Under the pieces are notes generated by a model. That model was not told the origin of the DNA. It did not search any database and saw nothing but the letters and a program-made list of their open reading frames with translations. From contig CAYYFL010000009.1 of NCBI GenBank assembly GCA_964471325.1, forward strand, positions 1 to 64,000: a stretch of 64,000 nt of DNA, written 5' to 3'. The position numbers and the translations under genes were made by a program. The DNA is from Velamenicoccus sp964471325. GTDB taxonomy: Bacteria > Omnitrophota > Gorgyraeia > Velamenicoccales > Velamenicoccaceae. Below, piece after piece: positions 31,186-40,884 of this stretch; position 1 is the stretch's first letter, and every line of letters starts with the position of its first letter.

Positions 31186-34100
31186 ATGCCCATCCCAAAT
31201 TTTCCCAAAGACAAGTCTCCGGAGGTTCATATCGTCGAAGCTTCCGCAGGTTCCGGAAAGACGTATGCGTTGGCTGCCAGATACGTCGAGCTTCTCTTTT
31301 CGGCCGGCATCCCCCAAGAGGGCCTGCTTCTTAAGCATATCCTGGCGGTCACCTTCAGCAATAAGGCTGCCATCGAGATGAAGGAGAGGATCCTTCTTTT
31401 GTTGAAAAAGATCGCCCTCGGCCGGTTTGGCAGCGAGGACGAGAAGAAGGCGCTTTTGTCCGGCCTGGGTGTCGCCGAAGATGAGGCCCGTGTCCGCGCT
31501 TTCGGCGTCATGGACCAGATCATCAAAAATTATAATTTTTTCCAAGTCCAGACCATCGATAGTTTCATCAATGCCATCCTTTGCGGATGCGCGTTCAGAT
31601 TGGGGCTGTCGGCGCGCTTCAAGATCAAGACGGAGTTCGAAGACTATCTGGCTTACGGCGTCGACGCGCTCGTGGACCGCGCCTCCCATGACAAAAGGGT
31701 GGAGAAGGCCCTTCTGGATTTTCTTCATCAGTATCTTTATCTGGAGAACCGCAGCGGCTGGTTTCCCAAGAAGGACATCCTGGGCGTTGCCGGCGACCTT
31801 TATGCGAGGACCAACCGCACCGGCGGCACCTTTGCACCGGTGAAAGGGAGCCTGGCGGATGTCGCCCGGCTTAAACAGGATATCCTGGCGGATATGCGCA
31901 AGCTGTACCGCAGCCTCCCGGAAGGCGTGCATGCGTTGTTTTCGAGGAAGTTAGGAGAGTTCCTCGCTCGTCCCCGCTCGGGCTTTGCCATTCAGGAGCT
32001 GTCGGATTTCTTTGCGCGTGAAGATTTCCCGGTCAAGAAAGAGAGCCGTGTCCCGGCAGCCGTACAAAGATTATGGCAGAAAATACGGCAGGATATCCGG
32101 CGAGCGGCAGAAGCGGAGGCGATCCTTGTTTTCGGCCCGCACATCTCCATTTTTCATATGGTTTCGGAAGATGTCCGCGCCCTGGCCGCCAAGGAAGACA
32201 TTCTTTTCTTGGAAGAGCTCAACCGGCAGGCCTATGTGCTTCTCAATGAAAGGAAAGTCGATGTCCCGGAGCTCTACTACCGGCTGGCGACGCGCCTGAA
32301 GCATTATCTTGTCGATGAATTTCAGGACACGAGCCCTTTGCAGTGGGGGAACATCCGCGGGATGGTCCGCGAGTGTTTGTCGGTCGGCGGATCGCTCTTT
32401 TATGTCGGAGACAAAAAGCAGGCGATTTACCGTTTCCGCGGCGGCGACGTGTCGCTTTTTGACGCGGTGGCCCGCGAACTGGATGCTTTTGGCCCCCGTA
32501 AGGAATTCCTGCGGCATAATTTCCGAAGCCGGCGCCAGATTGTCCTTTTTGCCAACAGGATTTTTTCGGCGCAGAACCTCAAGCGTTTCTTGCAAGACCT
32601 CAGAAGCGGCAAGACGAAATTCCCCATGACGCAGGAAGGCGAAGAGGCGGTCTACCGGGTATTTGAAGAGGCTGAGCAATTCCCGGTCTCTTCCAAGGAA
32701 GGGGGGTGTGTGCGCGTATGGCATCTTGAGGCGTCTTCCCAGGATGAGAAAAACGAGCGCACAGCCGAAAAGCTCAAAGCACTTCTTGCGGATCTTGAGA
32801 AACGCTTTGCCCGCGCCGATATCGCGATCCTGGTGCGTGAAAATGACGATGTCGAGACGATCTCCGAATGGTTGATCGCCGCGGATATCCCCGTCGAGTC
32901 GGAGAAGACCCTGGATATCCGCAACAACGCCCTGATCAAGGAGCTCGTTTCGTTCCTGAGATTCCTTCAGTCTCCGATCGACAATCTTTCTTTCGCGTCT
33001 TTTATTCTCGGCCGGATATTCCAGGCGGCCAGCGGGATAGGGGAGGCGGCCCTTCACGATTTCTTTTTCCGTCTTCGCGAGGCGCGTGAAAAAAAGGCCG
33101 GGATCTATTTTTACAGGGAGTTCCGGGAGCGTTTCCCGAAGGCGTGGGGGGATTTTATCGAGGAATTCTTCCGCAATGTCGGTTATGTGCCTTTGTACGA
33201 ACTTGTCATCAGCATCCTGCGCAGGTTCCGTTGTCTGGAGATTTTTGGCGACGAACAGGCGTTTTTTATGAGATTTTTGGAGCTGATCAAAGAGGCTGAA
33301 GAAGACCATGGTCCATTGGCTTCTTTTCTGGAATTCTTCGAGACGGGCCTGGCAGAGGTTTTCTACGTGCGTCCGCCGAAGACGGACGCTGTCAAGGTGT
33401 TGACCATCCATAAGGCCAAGGGGTTGGGGTTCCGGGTGTGCATTTTGCCGTTCCTGGAGATGGCGGTCAAGGTACCAGGCGTCTTGGCGTCCGCCGGCGA
33501 TGACAAGATGAGCTTGATCCGCCTCACGGAGAAGTCGCGGATGTTCTCGCCTCTTCTGGAGGAGGCGTTCTGCGGGGAATACGGCTGTTGTTTTATCGAC
33601 GAATTGGACAGTATTTATGTGGCGTTGACGCGGGCGAAAGATGAGCTCTATATTTTTGTCCCCCGCGTCGGCCGCCGTCCCAATTTTGCGGCGGGTCTCC
33701 TGGGAAGCGCGGATGTTGAGGAAGGGGAACCTTTGCCGGAGACAAGGGTTGAGGCCGCGACGAAGGCGGGGTTTCCCGAAGACATTCCGCCGGCCCCCTA
33801 TCAGGATTGGATCCATTACTTGAAAGACGAATTTGTGGATAGCGCCATGATCCGGCGCCGCCGCATGCTGTTGAAAGGCGAGGTCGTCCATAAAATTCTT
33901 TCCTATATCGGGGATTTGAGCGGCAAGGACCCCAAAAAGATCCTGGACTTGGCCGTGCGCCAGGCGAGCCTGGAGTTTCCCGATTTCGAGGAGATGGAGG
34001 CATGCGGTTCGCTTGCGGTCCGCCTGGTCGAGGCCGCCGCGTGCCGGCCTGTTTTTTATCCTCAAGGGCGCGAAGTCCTGGTTGAAAAAGAAGTGATCGA

Positions 34101-34311
34101 CCGCTTGGGGCGCACCAGGCGTATCGATCGTCTCCTGGTCGGGCCGGATGCCTGCTGGGTCGTCGATTATAAGATGTCGGACGAAGAGGTGGAAAAGGGG
34201 CGCCGGCAGGTTAGCGAGTATATGGGGCTTGTTTCTGAAATTTTCAGCGGCCGGCGCGTCAGGGGATTTTTGGTTTTTTGCGACACCGCCAAGATGGAAG
34301 AAGTATGCTGA
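31186..34311 (+). CDS. addA: AddA-like UvrD-family helicase-nuclease
   Basis: A 1041-residue protein. Superfamily 1 helicase motifs are all visible: Walker A SAGSGKTYA near 18-26, AVTFSNKAA (motif Ia) near 55, VDEFQDTSPLQW (motif II) near 372-383, GDKKQAIYRFRGGD (motif III) near 407-420, TIHKAKGLGF (motif V) near 742, and VALTRAKDELYIF (motif VI) near 811. The C-terminal 200 residues carry a PD-(D/E)XK nuclease (RRIDRLL, WVVDYKMSD). With the AddB-like gene downstream it should resect double-strand breaks for RecA recombination. Its stop lies in the terminal inverted repeat of the element that follows. Confidence 0.92.
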   Translation: MPIPNFPKDKSPEVHIVEASAGSGKTYALAARYVELLFSAGIPQEGLLLKHILAVTFSNKAAIEMKERILLLLKKIALGRFGSEDEKKALLSGLGVAEDEARVRAFGVMDQIIKNYNFFQVQTIDSFINAILCGCAFRLGLSARFKIKTEFEDYLAYGVDALVDRASHDKRVEKALLDFLHQYLYLENRSGWFPKKDILGVAGDLYARTNRTGGTFAPVKGSLADVARLKQDILADMRKLYRSLPEGVHALFSRKLGEFLARPRSGFAIQELSDFFAREDFPVKKESRVPAAVQRLWQKIRQDIRRAAEAEAILVFGPHISIFHMVSEDVRALAAKEDILFLEELNRQAYVLLNERKVDVPELYYRLATRLKHYLVDEFQDTSPLQWGNIRGMVRECLSVGGSLFYVGDKKQAIYRFRGGDVSLFDAVARELDAFGPRKEFLRHNFRSRRQIVLFANRIFSAQNLKRFLQDLRSGKTKFPMTQEGEEAVYRVFEEAEQFPVSSKEGGCVRVWHLEASSQDEKNERTAEKLKALLADLEKRFARADIAILVRENDDVETISEWLIAADIPVESEKTLDIRNNALIKELVSFLRFLQSPIDNLSFASFILGRIFQAASGIGEAALHDFFFRLREAREKKAGIYFYREFRERFPKAWGDFIEEFFRNVGYVPLYELVISILRRFRCLEIFGDEQAFFMRFLELIKEAEEDHGPLASFLEFFETGLAEVFYVRPPKTDAVKVLTIHKAKGLGFRVCILPFLEMAVKVPGVLASAGDDKMSLIRLTEKSRMFSPLLEEAFCGEYGCCFIDELDSIYVALTRAKDELYIFVPRVGRRPNFAAGLLGSADVEEGEPLPETRVEAATKAGFPEDIPPAPYQDWIHYLKDEFVDSAMIRRRRMLLKGEVVHKILSYIGDLSGKDPKKILDLAVRQASLEFPDFEEMEACGSLAVRLVEAAACRPVFYPQGREVLVEKEVIDRLGRTRRIDRLLVGPDACWVVDYKMSDEEVEKGRRQVSEYMGLVSEIFSGRRVRGFLVFCDTAKMEEVC

Positions 34312-34682
34312 GCCTCTAATAGATAATGGGTACATTTGGAGGCCCAGATTTGAGACTGATGGAAGGCGCGACGACGAAGGCGTGTCCTCTGCGACACGTC
34401 GAGGAGGAGCCCTTCGACGCGCTTCGCTTGCTCAGGGCGAATCCTGAGCTTGTCGAAGGAGAGCAACGCAACAGCAGGCCAAAGATGGGCCTCCCCCTCG
34501 GGGCTGGACCCTCCTTGAAATGGAGTGCGGAGGTCCGCCCTTTCTGGGCTGGTCGCTTTTGGGCTGCGACGGCGTCGTTCGTCCTTGGCGTAGTGCTGCG
34601 ACTACACCGGCGTCCTCGCTTCTTGTCTCGCACCAAAATCGTCGCAGCCAAATGGCCCATTATCTATTAGAGGTTCAGCAAT
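34307..34682. mobile_element. Non-autonomous inverted-repeat element between addA and addB
   Basis: About 370 bases bounded by near-perfect inverted repeats: GCTGAGCCTCTAATAGATAA at the left, reading into ATGGG, and the reverse complement at the right (34655-34679). The left end overlaps the TGA of addA and the right end stops just before the ATG of addB. The interior has a CTTCGAC...GTCGAAG palindrome (about 34400-34459) and one AGACC-type hairpin unit (34508-34555). No gene lies inside. Confidence 0.75.
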
Positions 34683-37520
34683 ATGAAAAGCGTGATCACC
34701 TATGATTTGAGCGACCGTTTCATCGACAAGCTGGCCGATGATATCGTCGCCGCCTATGCGCCGGCCGCCTGGCCCCGCCTGGCCTTTGTCTTCGGTGGAC
34801 ACCGGCCGCAGCTTTTCTTCCAGAAGGCGTTGGCCGAACGCGTCGGCCAGGCGAGCTTTTCGCCGCGGTTCTTCACCATCGATGAATTCATGGAATATCT
34901 CGTATCCCGCCAGGGCGAAGGGTTCAGCCGGTTGAACGATCTGGAGGCATGCTTTGAGATCTACAGGACTGCTCAAAAAGAATCTCCCTTCCTTTTGGAA
35001 GGGCGCAACGAATTCTGGCGTTTTCTGCCGTGGGCCGGCGAGGTCCTCGGGTTCTTCGAGCAGCTTGACCTGGAAGACATTCAGAATCCTTCTTTGAAGG
35101 ATGTAGCCGCCCATGCAGACATCGGTTACGACGTCCCCGAGAGCATCAATAAGCTTTTGGGGCAGCTCTATCTCTTGCGGGAGGATTTCCACCGGAAGAT
35201 GAAAGAGGCCCGGGCCTACAGCCGCGGGTTCGTTTATCTTCTGGCGGCGCGGCAAGCGACGGCAGGGGCGCGGCTGGATGATTTCGAGAGGATTTTTTTC
35301 TGCAATTTCTTTTATCTCCACCGGACCGAAGAAATAGTGATGCGCACCCTCCATGACCAAGGACGTTCGACAATGGTCTTCCAGGGCCGGGCCGGCGAAT
35401 GGAGCGTTCTGCAAAGGCTTTCATCGGTTTTCGGCGTTCCCATCGAACCCCCGGCGGCCCCGGCCCGCAGGCCCCAGGTCAGGATCAGCTGCGGTTTTGA
35501 CCTGCATTCGCAGATCGGCATGGCGCGTCAGGCATTAAAAGAATGCGGCGACTACCGCAACACCCTTGTCGTGCTTCCCGAGCCGGCGACCCTTGTGCCG
35601 TTCCTTTCCGAGATCGCTTCTTTTGTCGGCGATTTCAATGTGTCCATGGGGTATCCGGTTTCCCGCAGTTCCCTTTATTTCCTTTTTGATCTGATTTTCC
35701 GCGCCCAGGAGACCCGCAAAGGCGAGGGCTATTACGTCAAGGATTATCTTGGCGTGTTGGGCCATCCTTTGGTCAAGAACCTTGAATGGGGCATTGAAGC
35801 GGCTGCGACGCGCGTCCTGGTCCATAAAGCTGAAGAGATACTGGCGGGCACGATCCAGACGTCTCTGGGCGGAAGCCTGTTCATCGATCCTAAAGACCTC
35901 CTTGATGAAGAGGGGCTTTATGCGGGCGCCGCGGCGATGCTCGAAAGGATGGATTCCGGCACCAAGAAAGCCGACCTCAAGAAGGCCTTCGCCGGCCTGC
36001 ACAAGCTTCTTTTCAGCAGCTGGGAACATGTCGCGACGTTTGCGGATTTCGCAGCCGTCCTTGAGGATTTTCTCGACGCCCTCCTGGAAAAAAGCCCCCT
36101 GGAAAAATATCCCCTGAATCTCAAGATCGTCGAGCAGCTGCACGTCATGTGCCGCCAGATGGCCGGGGCTGCATTCTGTCGCGAGCATTTCCCCCGGGAG
36201 GAGATCCTCCGTATTTTTAAAGCGCGCCTGCAAGAGCAGATGGTTTCTTTTTCCGGTTCTCCTTTGAAGGGTCTGCAGATCCTGGGGCTCTTTGAAACGC
36301 GCTCCCTGGGTTTTGACGATGTTTTTATCCTGGACGCCAATGAGTCCGTCCTGCCTAAACTCAAAGTATACGAACCTTTGATTCCCAGGGATGTCATGAT
36401 CCAGCTGGGATTGAACCGGTTGGAGAAGGAAGAGGAGATTCAGCGTTACCAGTTCATGCGCCTGGTGGCTTCGGCAAGACGGGCCCACATTTTTTATCAG
36501 GAGCGGGACACCTGCGAAAAAAGCCGTTTTGTGGAGGCCCTGGTCTGGGAAAAGGAAAAGGAGGAAAAGGACATCGGCGTCCTGCATCCTTCGGCCGGGG
36601 CATTCCGCATCAAGGTGACGCCGCTTGAGGCGCATGCCAAGAAACAGAAGGCCCATACAGCCTTTCTTAAAGAGATGTGCTTTTCTGCCTCAAGCATCAA
36701 CACCTACATGAATTGTCCCTTGCGGTTTTATTACCAGTATGTGCTGGGGCTGCAGGAAAAGGAAGGGGTTTCAGAGGAGCTGGAGGCCTCCGATATCGGT
36801 ACCTTCCTGCATTCTTTTCTGGAAAGGGTCTTCACCCCCTTTGTCGGCCGCAAGCCTGTGTTGAACAGTGCGTTCCGCAAGATTTTTTTTGAAGAGCTTG
36901 ATAAGAGCTTTGAAGCGGAGTTGCGCAAAAGGATGCGCTCGGACGCTTTTCTCGTCCAGGAGGTCATCCGTTTCCGCATGGAGCAGTTCTTTGAAAATGA
37001 GGCCAAGAGGGGGATAAAAGAAATCGTCGCCCTGGAGAAAGAAGTGACCGGCGATGTTCGGCTGGATGGCGAAGGTTTTCGTTTCAAAGCCCGCATCGAC
37101 CGGGTGGATCGACTCGATGACTCAAGCCTTCTCGTTGTCGATTATAAGACGGGTTCCGTAGACCAGATGCCGGCCGGTCCCGGGAAACTTGAGAATTTTC
37201 CTTTTGAGCGCAGGGCCGTCCGCAAGGCCGTCAAATCGTTCCAGCTGCCGATTTATTTTTATCTCATCCAAAACGCAGCCGGCGCCGAGGCGTTGAATGC
37301 CGGTCTCTACCATTTGAGGGATGCGTCGAAAGACGGCGGGATCAGGACTCTTTTTGACGAAACGGAAACCATGGAAGATCGGGCGCGCGGAATGTCTTTT
37401 TACCTCAAGGCCCTGGAGGCCGTCATGCGGGAATTGTTGGATCCCGCCGTAGATTTTCAAGCAGATCCGTCCGATGCTCCTTTTTGCCGGATGTGTCCGT
37501 TTTCTTGCCTGTGCCGATGA
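34683..37520 (+). CDS. addB: AddB-like nuclease with Fe-S cluster cysteines
   Basis: A 945-residue protein. The N-terminal helicase-like half has a degenerate Walker A (FGGHRPQLFF), as in AddB. The C-terminal third is a PD-(D/E)XK nuclease: SINTYMNCPLRFYYQYVLG near 673, DIGTFLHSFLE near 708, FRFKARIDRVDRL and LLVVDYKTGS near 820. Cys of the YMNCPLRF motif together with CRMCPFSCLC at the C-terminus provides the four ligands of the AddB iron-sulfur pin. The partner addA lies upstream but is separated by a 370-base repeat element. Confidence 0.92.
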   Translation: MKSVITYDLSDRFIDKLADDIVAAYAPAAWPRLAFVFGGHRPQLFFQKALAERVGQASFSPRFFTIDEFMEYLVSRQGEGFSRLNDLEACFEIYRTAQKESPFLLEGRNEFWRFLPWAGEVLGFFEQLDLEDIQNPSLKDVAAHADIGYDVPESINKLLGQLYLLREDFHRKMKEARAYSRGFVYLLAARQATAGARLDDFERIFFCNFFYLHRTEEIVMRTLHDQGRSTMVFQGRAGEWSVLQRLSSVFGVPIEPPAAPARRPQVRISCGFDLHSQIGMARQALKECGDYRNTLVVLPEPATLVPFLSEIASFVGDFNVSMGYPVSRSSLYFLFDLIFRAQETRKGEGYYVKDYLGVLGHPLVKNLEWGIEAAATRVLVHKAEEILAGTIQTSLGGSLFIDPKDLLDEEGLYAGAAAMLERMDSGTKKADLKKAFAGLHKLLFSSWEHVATFADFAAVLEDFLDALLEKSPLEKYPLNLKIVEQLHVMCRQMAGAAFCREHFPREEILRIFKARLQEQMVSFSGSPLKGLQILGLFETRSLGFDDVFILDANESVLPKLKVYEPLIPRDVMIQLGLNRLEKEEEIQRYQFMRLVASARRAHIFYQERDTCEKSRFVEALVWEKEKEEKDIGVLHPSAGAFRIKVTPLEAHAKKQKAHTAFLKEMCFSASSINTYMNCPLRFYYQYVLGLQEKEGVSEELEASDIGTFLHSFLERVFTPFVGRKPVLNSAFRKIFFEELDKSFEAELRKRMRSDAFLVQEVIRFRMEQFFENEAKRGIKEIVALEKEVTGDVRLDGEGFRFKARIDRVDRLDDSSLLVVDYKTGSVDQMPAGPGKLENFPFERRAVRKAVKSFQLPIYFYLIQNAAGAEALNAGLYHLRDASKDGGIRTLFDETETMEDRARGMSFYLKALEAVMRELLDPAVDFQADPSDAPFCRMCPFSCLCR

Positions 37521-37527
37521 TGGAAGA

Positions 37528-38802
37528 ATGAAAAAAAGACCTTTTGTGATCCTGGGTATTTCCGCGCTCCTCCTTGCGGGGGCTGTGATGGCATTTCTCT
37601 GGTGGTTCTTGTTGACGCGCTGGGGCGCTTCTTTTGTTGTCCGGAGCGTCGTCCGGGACATCATAGGCGCCGCCGACTATAAGATCGCCGGAATTGACGG
37701 TTCGCTCGGCAGACACCTGGTGATCAAAGATCTGGAAATCAGCCGTTTCAAAGGGCGCCTGCCGCAGGATCTCATCGTAAGGATTTCTAAAGTAGATGTA
37801 TTTTTCACTTCTCCGTTTTTGAAAGGGCTTAACATTGAAGTTCATAACGGCCGTTTGATCCTTCCTGATTCCGGGAATGTCGTCCTCGATGGCGCGTTGC
37901 AGGATGGCGTTTTTGAGGGGGACGTTTTTGGCAAGGACATTCATCTGGGAGACGTGCGCCGTTTTGTGCCCGCCGTCAAGGAGCTGGCGGATTTGCGGGG
38001 TCTTGTGGACCGCCTGGAATGCCATCTGAAGGTTTCAGCGCAACGGTTTGCCGCCGAAGGAAAAGCCCATGTGACGGAAATCCAGGGGGGCCGTTTCGTC
38101 CTTCAGAATTGTCCTCTGGGATTTCTGTGGGAATATGCGAAGTCGAACGGATCCTGGGCTTCTGTCGGTATTTATGGCGGGCAACTCGAGCTGCCTCATG
38201 CCGCTATTGTCCTGAAACCCGGCCGCATCATCCTGGCTGACGGCCCGCGGGATGTACGGTTGGATCTTAGAGGTTTTTCGCAGGTGGAAAATGTTTCCAT
38301 CTCGATCCATCTTCAGGGGACCCTCAAAGAACCGAAGCTCAAGTTTGATTCAGATCCTTCCATGCCTCAGGAGCGGCTTCTGCTGATGCTTTTGACAGGC
38401 AAAAGCTGGCAAAGCGCCGAGAAGTCTTTGTCCGAAGGAGGGGTGTCTGCCGATTTGATCAAAGATACGCTGGACTTTTTGTTTTTCGGCGGAAAGGTGA
38501 CCGATTTGGCCCATGCCTTGGGGGTAAGCGATATCCATCTGGAGATCGACCAGAACAAGAAAGGGGTCGGCCTGGGAACGCAAATAACGACGCGAGCCAG
38601 GTTGAATTATACCGTTTCGCAGCAAGACGGCAGCATGGGGAACACGTCGGTGACCCAGAAAGCGGCATTGGTCTATAAGGTGGCGGATCATCTCTCCGTA
38701 GAAGGCGAGAAAGAGATGCGTTCCCAGGAGAGCATCGCGAACACGACGCAGTTGCCCGAGACGAATGACGCCGTTTTTCTGAAGTACAAGCAGAATTTTT
38801 AA
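37528..38802 (+). CDS. Short TamB/AsmA-like translocation module protein
   Basis: A 424-residue protein with one N-terminal membrane helix (about 7-26) and a beta-rich periplasmic body. The terminal 150 residues match the TamB C-terminal (DUF490) layout: GTLKEPKLKFDSDPSMPQERLLLMLLTGKS near 275-304 and a closing ...DAVFLKYKQNF strand, as in proteins that contact an Omp85 partner. E. coli TamB is about three times longer, so this is a short form. It starts eight bases after addB. The TAA stop is also the first triplet of a dispersed 3' repeat. Confidence 0.78.
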   Translation: MKKRPFVILGISALLLAGAVMAFLWWFLLTRWGASFVVRSVVRDIIGAADYKIAGIDGSLGRHLVIKDLEISRFKGRLPQDLIVRISKVDVFFTSPFLKGLNIEVHNGRLILPDSGNVVLDGALQDGVFEGDVFGKDIHLGDVRRFVPAVKELADLRGLVDRLECHLKVSAQRFAAEGKAHVTEIQGGRFVLQNCPLGFLWEYAKSNGSWASVGIYGGQLELPHAAIVLKPGRIILADGPRDVRLDLRGFSQVENVSISIHLQGTLKEPKLKFDSDPSMPQERLLLMLLTGKSWQSAEKSLSEGGVSADLIKDTLDFLFFGGKVTDLAHALGVSDIHLEIDQNKKGVGLGTQITTRARLNYTVSQQDGSMGNTSVTQKAALVYKVADHLSVEGEKEMRSQESIANTTQLPETNDAVFLKYKQNF

Positions 38803-38884
38803 TGAGCGCACAATTTACAGAGTGTTAACGATGTAAATTGTATGCGCGAATTAAATCCGCCGAAGCATTAGTGGCGGATTTTCC
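38800..38884 (+). repeat. 3'-end structured repeat family, copy b
   Basis: It begins with the stop codon as TAATGAGCGCACAATTTACA. The arm TGTAAATTGTATGCGC returns at 38832-38847, then AATCCGCC pairs with GGCGGATT (about 38852-38879) followed by TTTCC, so it can also act as a terminator. Confidence 0.8.
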
Positions 38885-38916
38885 AGGGGATTCATTAACC
38901 AAGAGAGAGGGGTTTT

Positions 38917-39765
38917 TCAGGCAGAAAGGGTCCGGAGGCGCGCGATCACTTGCCGGGTAGTGGCGTCCGGCGTCGATGCCCCCGTCGCGATCCCGATGGA
39001 TGAGATGCCTTTCAGCCAGCGGGGGCGGATGTCTTCAGCAGACCTGACCCAGTAGGTGCGCGGGTTGAGTTTTCGGGCGATCTCAAAAAGGCGCCGCGTG
39101 TTGGCGCTCGCGCCGGAACCGATGATGATCGCGACGTCGTTCTTCAAGGGGATGGCCTTGATTTCTGCTTGTTTGATCCTGGTCGGCGCACAGATGGTGT
39201 TGAAGAATTTCAAATCCCGCACTTTCGAAGTGATCAAGCGCAATATGCTGAGCGCGTTTTCTTCGTCTTGCGTGGATTGAATGACCACCGCGGCTTTTTT
39301 GATGCCGGGGAAAGGCAGGCGGGCCGCGGCCCCGACAGAAGAGACGACGAAGGCCTTTGTCTTGAGCTGGCCCTTGATGCCGCGGACTTCGTCATGTTTT
39401 TTGTCTCCGATGATGATGATCCTGCGTTTTTCCTGTTCCATCCTGCGCGCGATCCTATGGATCTCCTTGACCATGGGGCATGTCGCATCCACGACGATGT
39501 AGCCGAGCTTTTCGGCGCGCTTAAAGACGGATGCCGACAGCCCGTGGGCGCGGATCACGAGTGTCTGTCCGCGGTTTTTGCGCAGTGTCCTGATTTTTTT
39601 TACTCCGGTTTTTTCCATCATCGCGATGACGTCTTCGTTGTGGACGATATCGCCGAGCATCTTGACGTCCTTATGTTTTGCCGTGGTCTTGAGCGCGATG
39701 GTGATGGCCCGGCGCACGCCGAAACAGAAACCGGCTGATTTGGCAAGGTTGATCTTTATGGCCAT
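38917..39765 (-). CDS. ispH: 4-hydroxy-3-methylbut-2-enyl diphosphate reductase
   Basis: A 282-residue [4Fe-4S] enzyme, the last step of the MEP isoprenoid pathway. The three cluster cysteines are in GFCFGVRRA (Cys13), DATCPMV (near 95) and NTICAPT (near 190). The substrate-binding His residues (IVHNEDV, IRAHG) and GSGASANTRRL and GATTP-like GASTPDA segments are present. The ATG at 39765 begins the family-typical start; upstream in-frame codons add 47 residues without support. It is transcribed opposite to its neighbours. Confidence 0.96.
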   Translation of the reverse strand: MAIKINLAKSAGFCFGVRRAITIALKTTAKHKDVKMLGDIVHNEDVIAMMEKTGVKKIRTLRKNRGQTLVIRAHGLSASVFKRAEKLGYIVVDATCPMVKEIHRIARRMEQEKRRIIIIGDKKHDEVRGIKGQLKTKAFVVSSVGAAARLPFPGIKKAAVVIQSTQDEENALSILRLITSKVRDLKFFNTICAPTRIKQAEIKAIPLKNDVAIIIGSGASANTRRLFEIARKLNPRTYWVRSAEDIRPRWLKGISSIGIATGASTPDATTRQVIARLRTLSA

Positions 39766-39888
39766 AGCTGGATCTCCATATGCCTTGTTGCAGGGCGGCA
39801 TGAACAACAAACCTATCATATCATCTCGCGGCGCGGGAAACAACACATGTCCGAAGGAAGGCGTGCGAGACATATGATGATTTATCTG

Positions 39889-39916
39889 TTGTCCATCGCC
39901 TGGCATTTGTTACAAT
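39889..39916 (+). promoter_or_regulatory. Possible promoter of the TPR gene
   Basis: TTGTCC at 39889 and TACAAT at 39911, 16-base spacer, 24 bases before the start codon. Confidence 0.5.
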
Positions 39917-39939
39917 GGGTTCAAAAGAGAGGGGCAGGG

Positions 39940-40815
39940 ATGAGGAAGCGTATCCTATCGGTTGTGTCCGCGGCTGTTTTCATGTTCCTGTGCGGATTTG
40001 CCGTTGCGATGGATTGGAAGGATATTCATGAGAAGGCCGACAAGACTTCTTTGTCGGAAGCCGTCGCTTATCAACAGAAGGATCCGCAATCCCGGGAGGC
40101 CCTATATCTTTTGGGTATCGTTCTTCTGAATGATTACAAGATCGATGAGGCCGAAAGCGTCTTTAAACGGATGCTTCAGACTGATCCCCAGAGTATTGAG
40201 GCCGAATGGGGGCAGGCCGAGGTGCTGCGTCGGCGCCATGAGGTGGACAGGGCCGAAAAGATCCTTGAAGAGATCATCAAAAAGGATCCTGAATTTTCTC
40301 CGGCCTATATCACGCTGGCCTATATGATTTTCGACAAGCGGGAATATGGCCGGTCGATCGCCCTGGCTTCGAAGGTCATCAGACAAGGCCGACAGAAAGT
40401 AGACCTGACGAATTACACGCGGGCCTACCTGACGATCGGAGGCGCCAAGGCGATGCTGGCCGACGAGGGAGGGATCTTCTCCAAGCTTTTCCAGGGCACG
40501 CAGATATTGGGATATCTCAAGAAGGCGCAGGAGCTCCAGCCTCATTCTGCCGGCGTCCTCTTCGGATTGGGGAGCTTTTATGCGCTGGCGCCCGGCATTG
40601 CCGGCGGCGACGCCGAGAAGGGGCTGGCGCTCCTCAAAGAGACGATCGAGGTCGATCCGCGTTTCGCGGATGCTTACGCGCGTCTGGCGCAGATCTATTA
40701 TCGCCGCAACGAGAAAGACTTGGCCAGAAAATATCTGGCGGACGCCCAGCGGCTCGACCCTTTGAACCCATTGACCCAGCGTGCCGAGAAAGAAATGAAC
40801 GGAAGATCGTTGTGA
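39940..40815 (+). CDS. Exported tetratricopeptide-repeat protein
   Basis: About 291 residues with a signal peptide ending near AVAMDWKD. Around five TPR-like units follow (for example REALYLLGIVLLNDYKIDEAESVFKRML, AEWGQAEVLRRRHEVDRAEKILEEII, AYARLAQIYYRRNEKDLARKYLADA). There is a GIFSKLFQGTQILGYLKKAQEL insert near 185. It is a probable periplasmic scaffold; the partner is unknown. The ATG at 39940 has a GAGGGGCAGGG site. Confidence 0.8.
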   Translation: MRKRILSVVSAAVFMFLCGFAVAMDWKDIHEKADKTSLSEAVAYQQKDPQSREALYLLGIVLLNDYKIDEAESVFKRMLQTDPQSIEAEWGQAEVLRRRHEVDRAEKILEEIIKKDPEFSPAYITLAYMIFDKREYGRSIALASKVIRQGRQKVDLTNYTRAYLTIGGAKAMLADEGGIFSKLFQGTQILGYLKKAQELQPHSAGVLFGLGSFYALAPGIAGGDAEKGLALLKETIEVDPRFADAYARLAQIYYRRNEKDLARKYLADAQRLDPLNPLTQRAEKEMNGRSL

Positions 40816-40884
40816 GATGTTTGCGCATACGTGTTTTTGTTTGACAGAGAACTGGAGGATGTGTTAAGGTAAACAGGATTGTTC

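Noticed and set aside
32071..34335. 754-codon minus-strand frame opposite the addA-like gene
   Set aside because: It is the antisense shadow of a well-supported gene with all helicase motifs; the product is rich in His/Arg/Gln as expected for a shadow.
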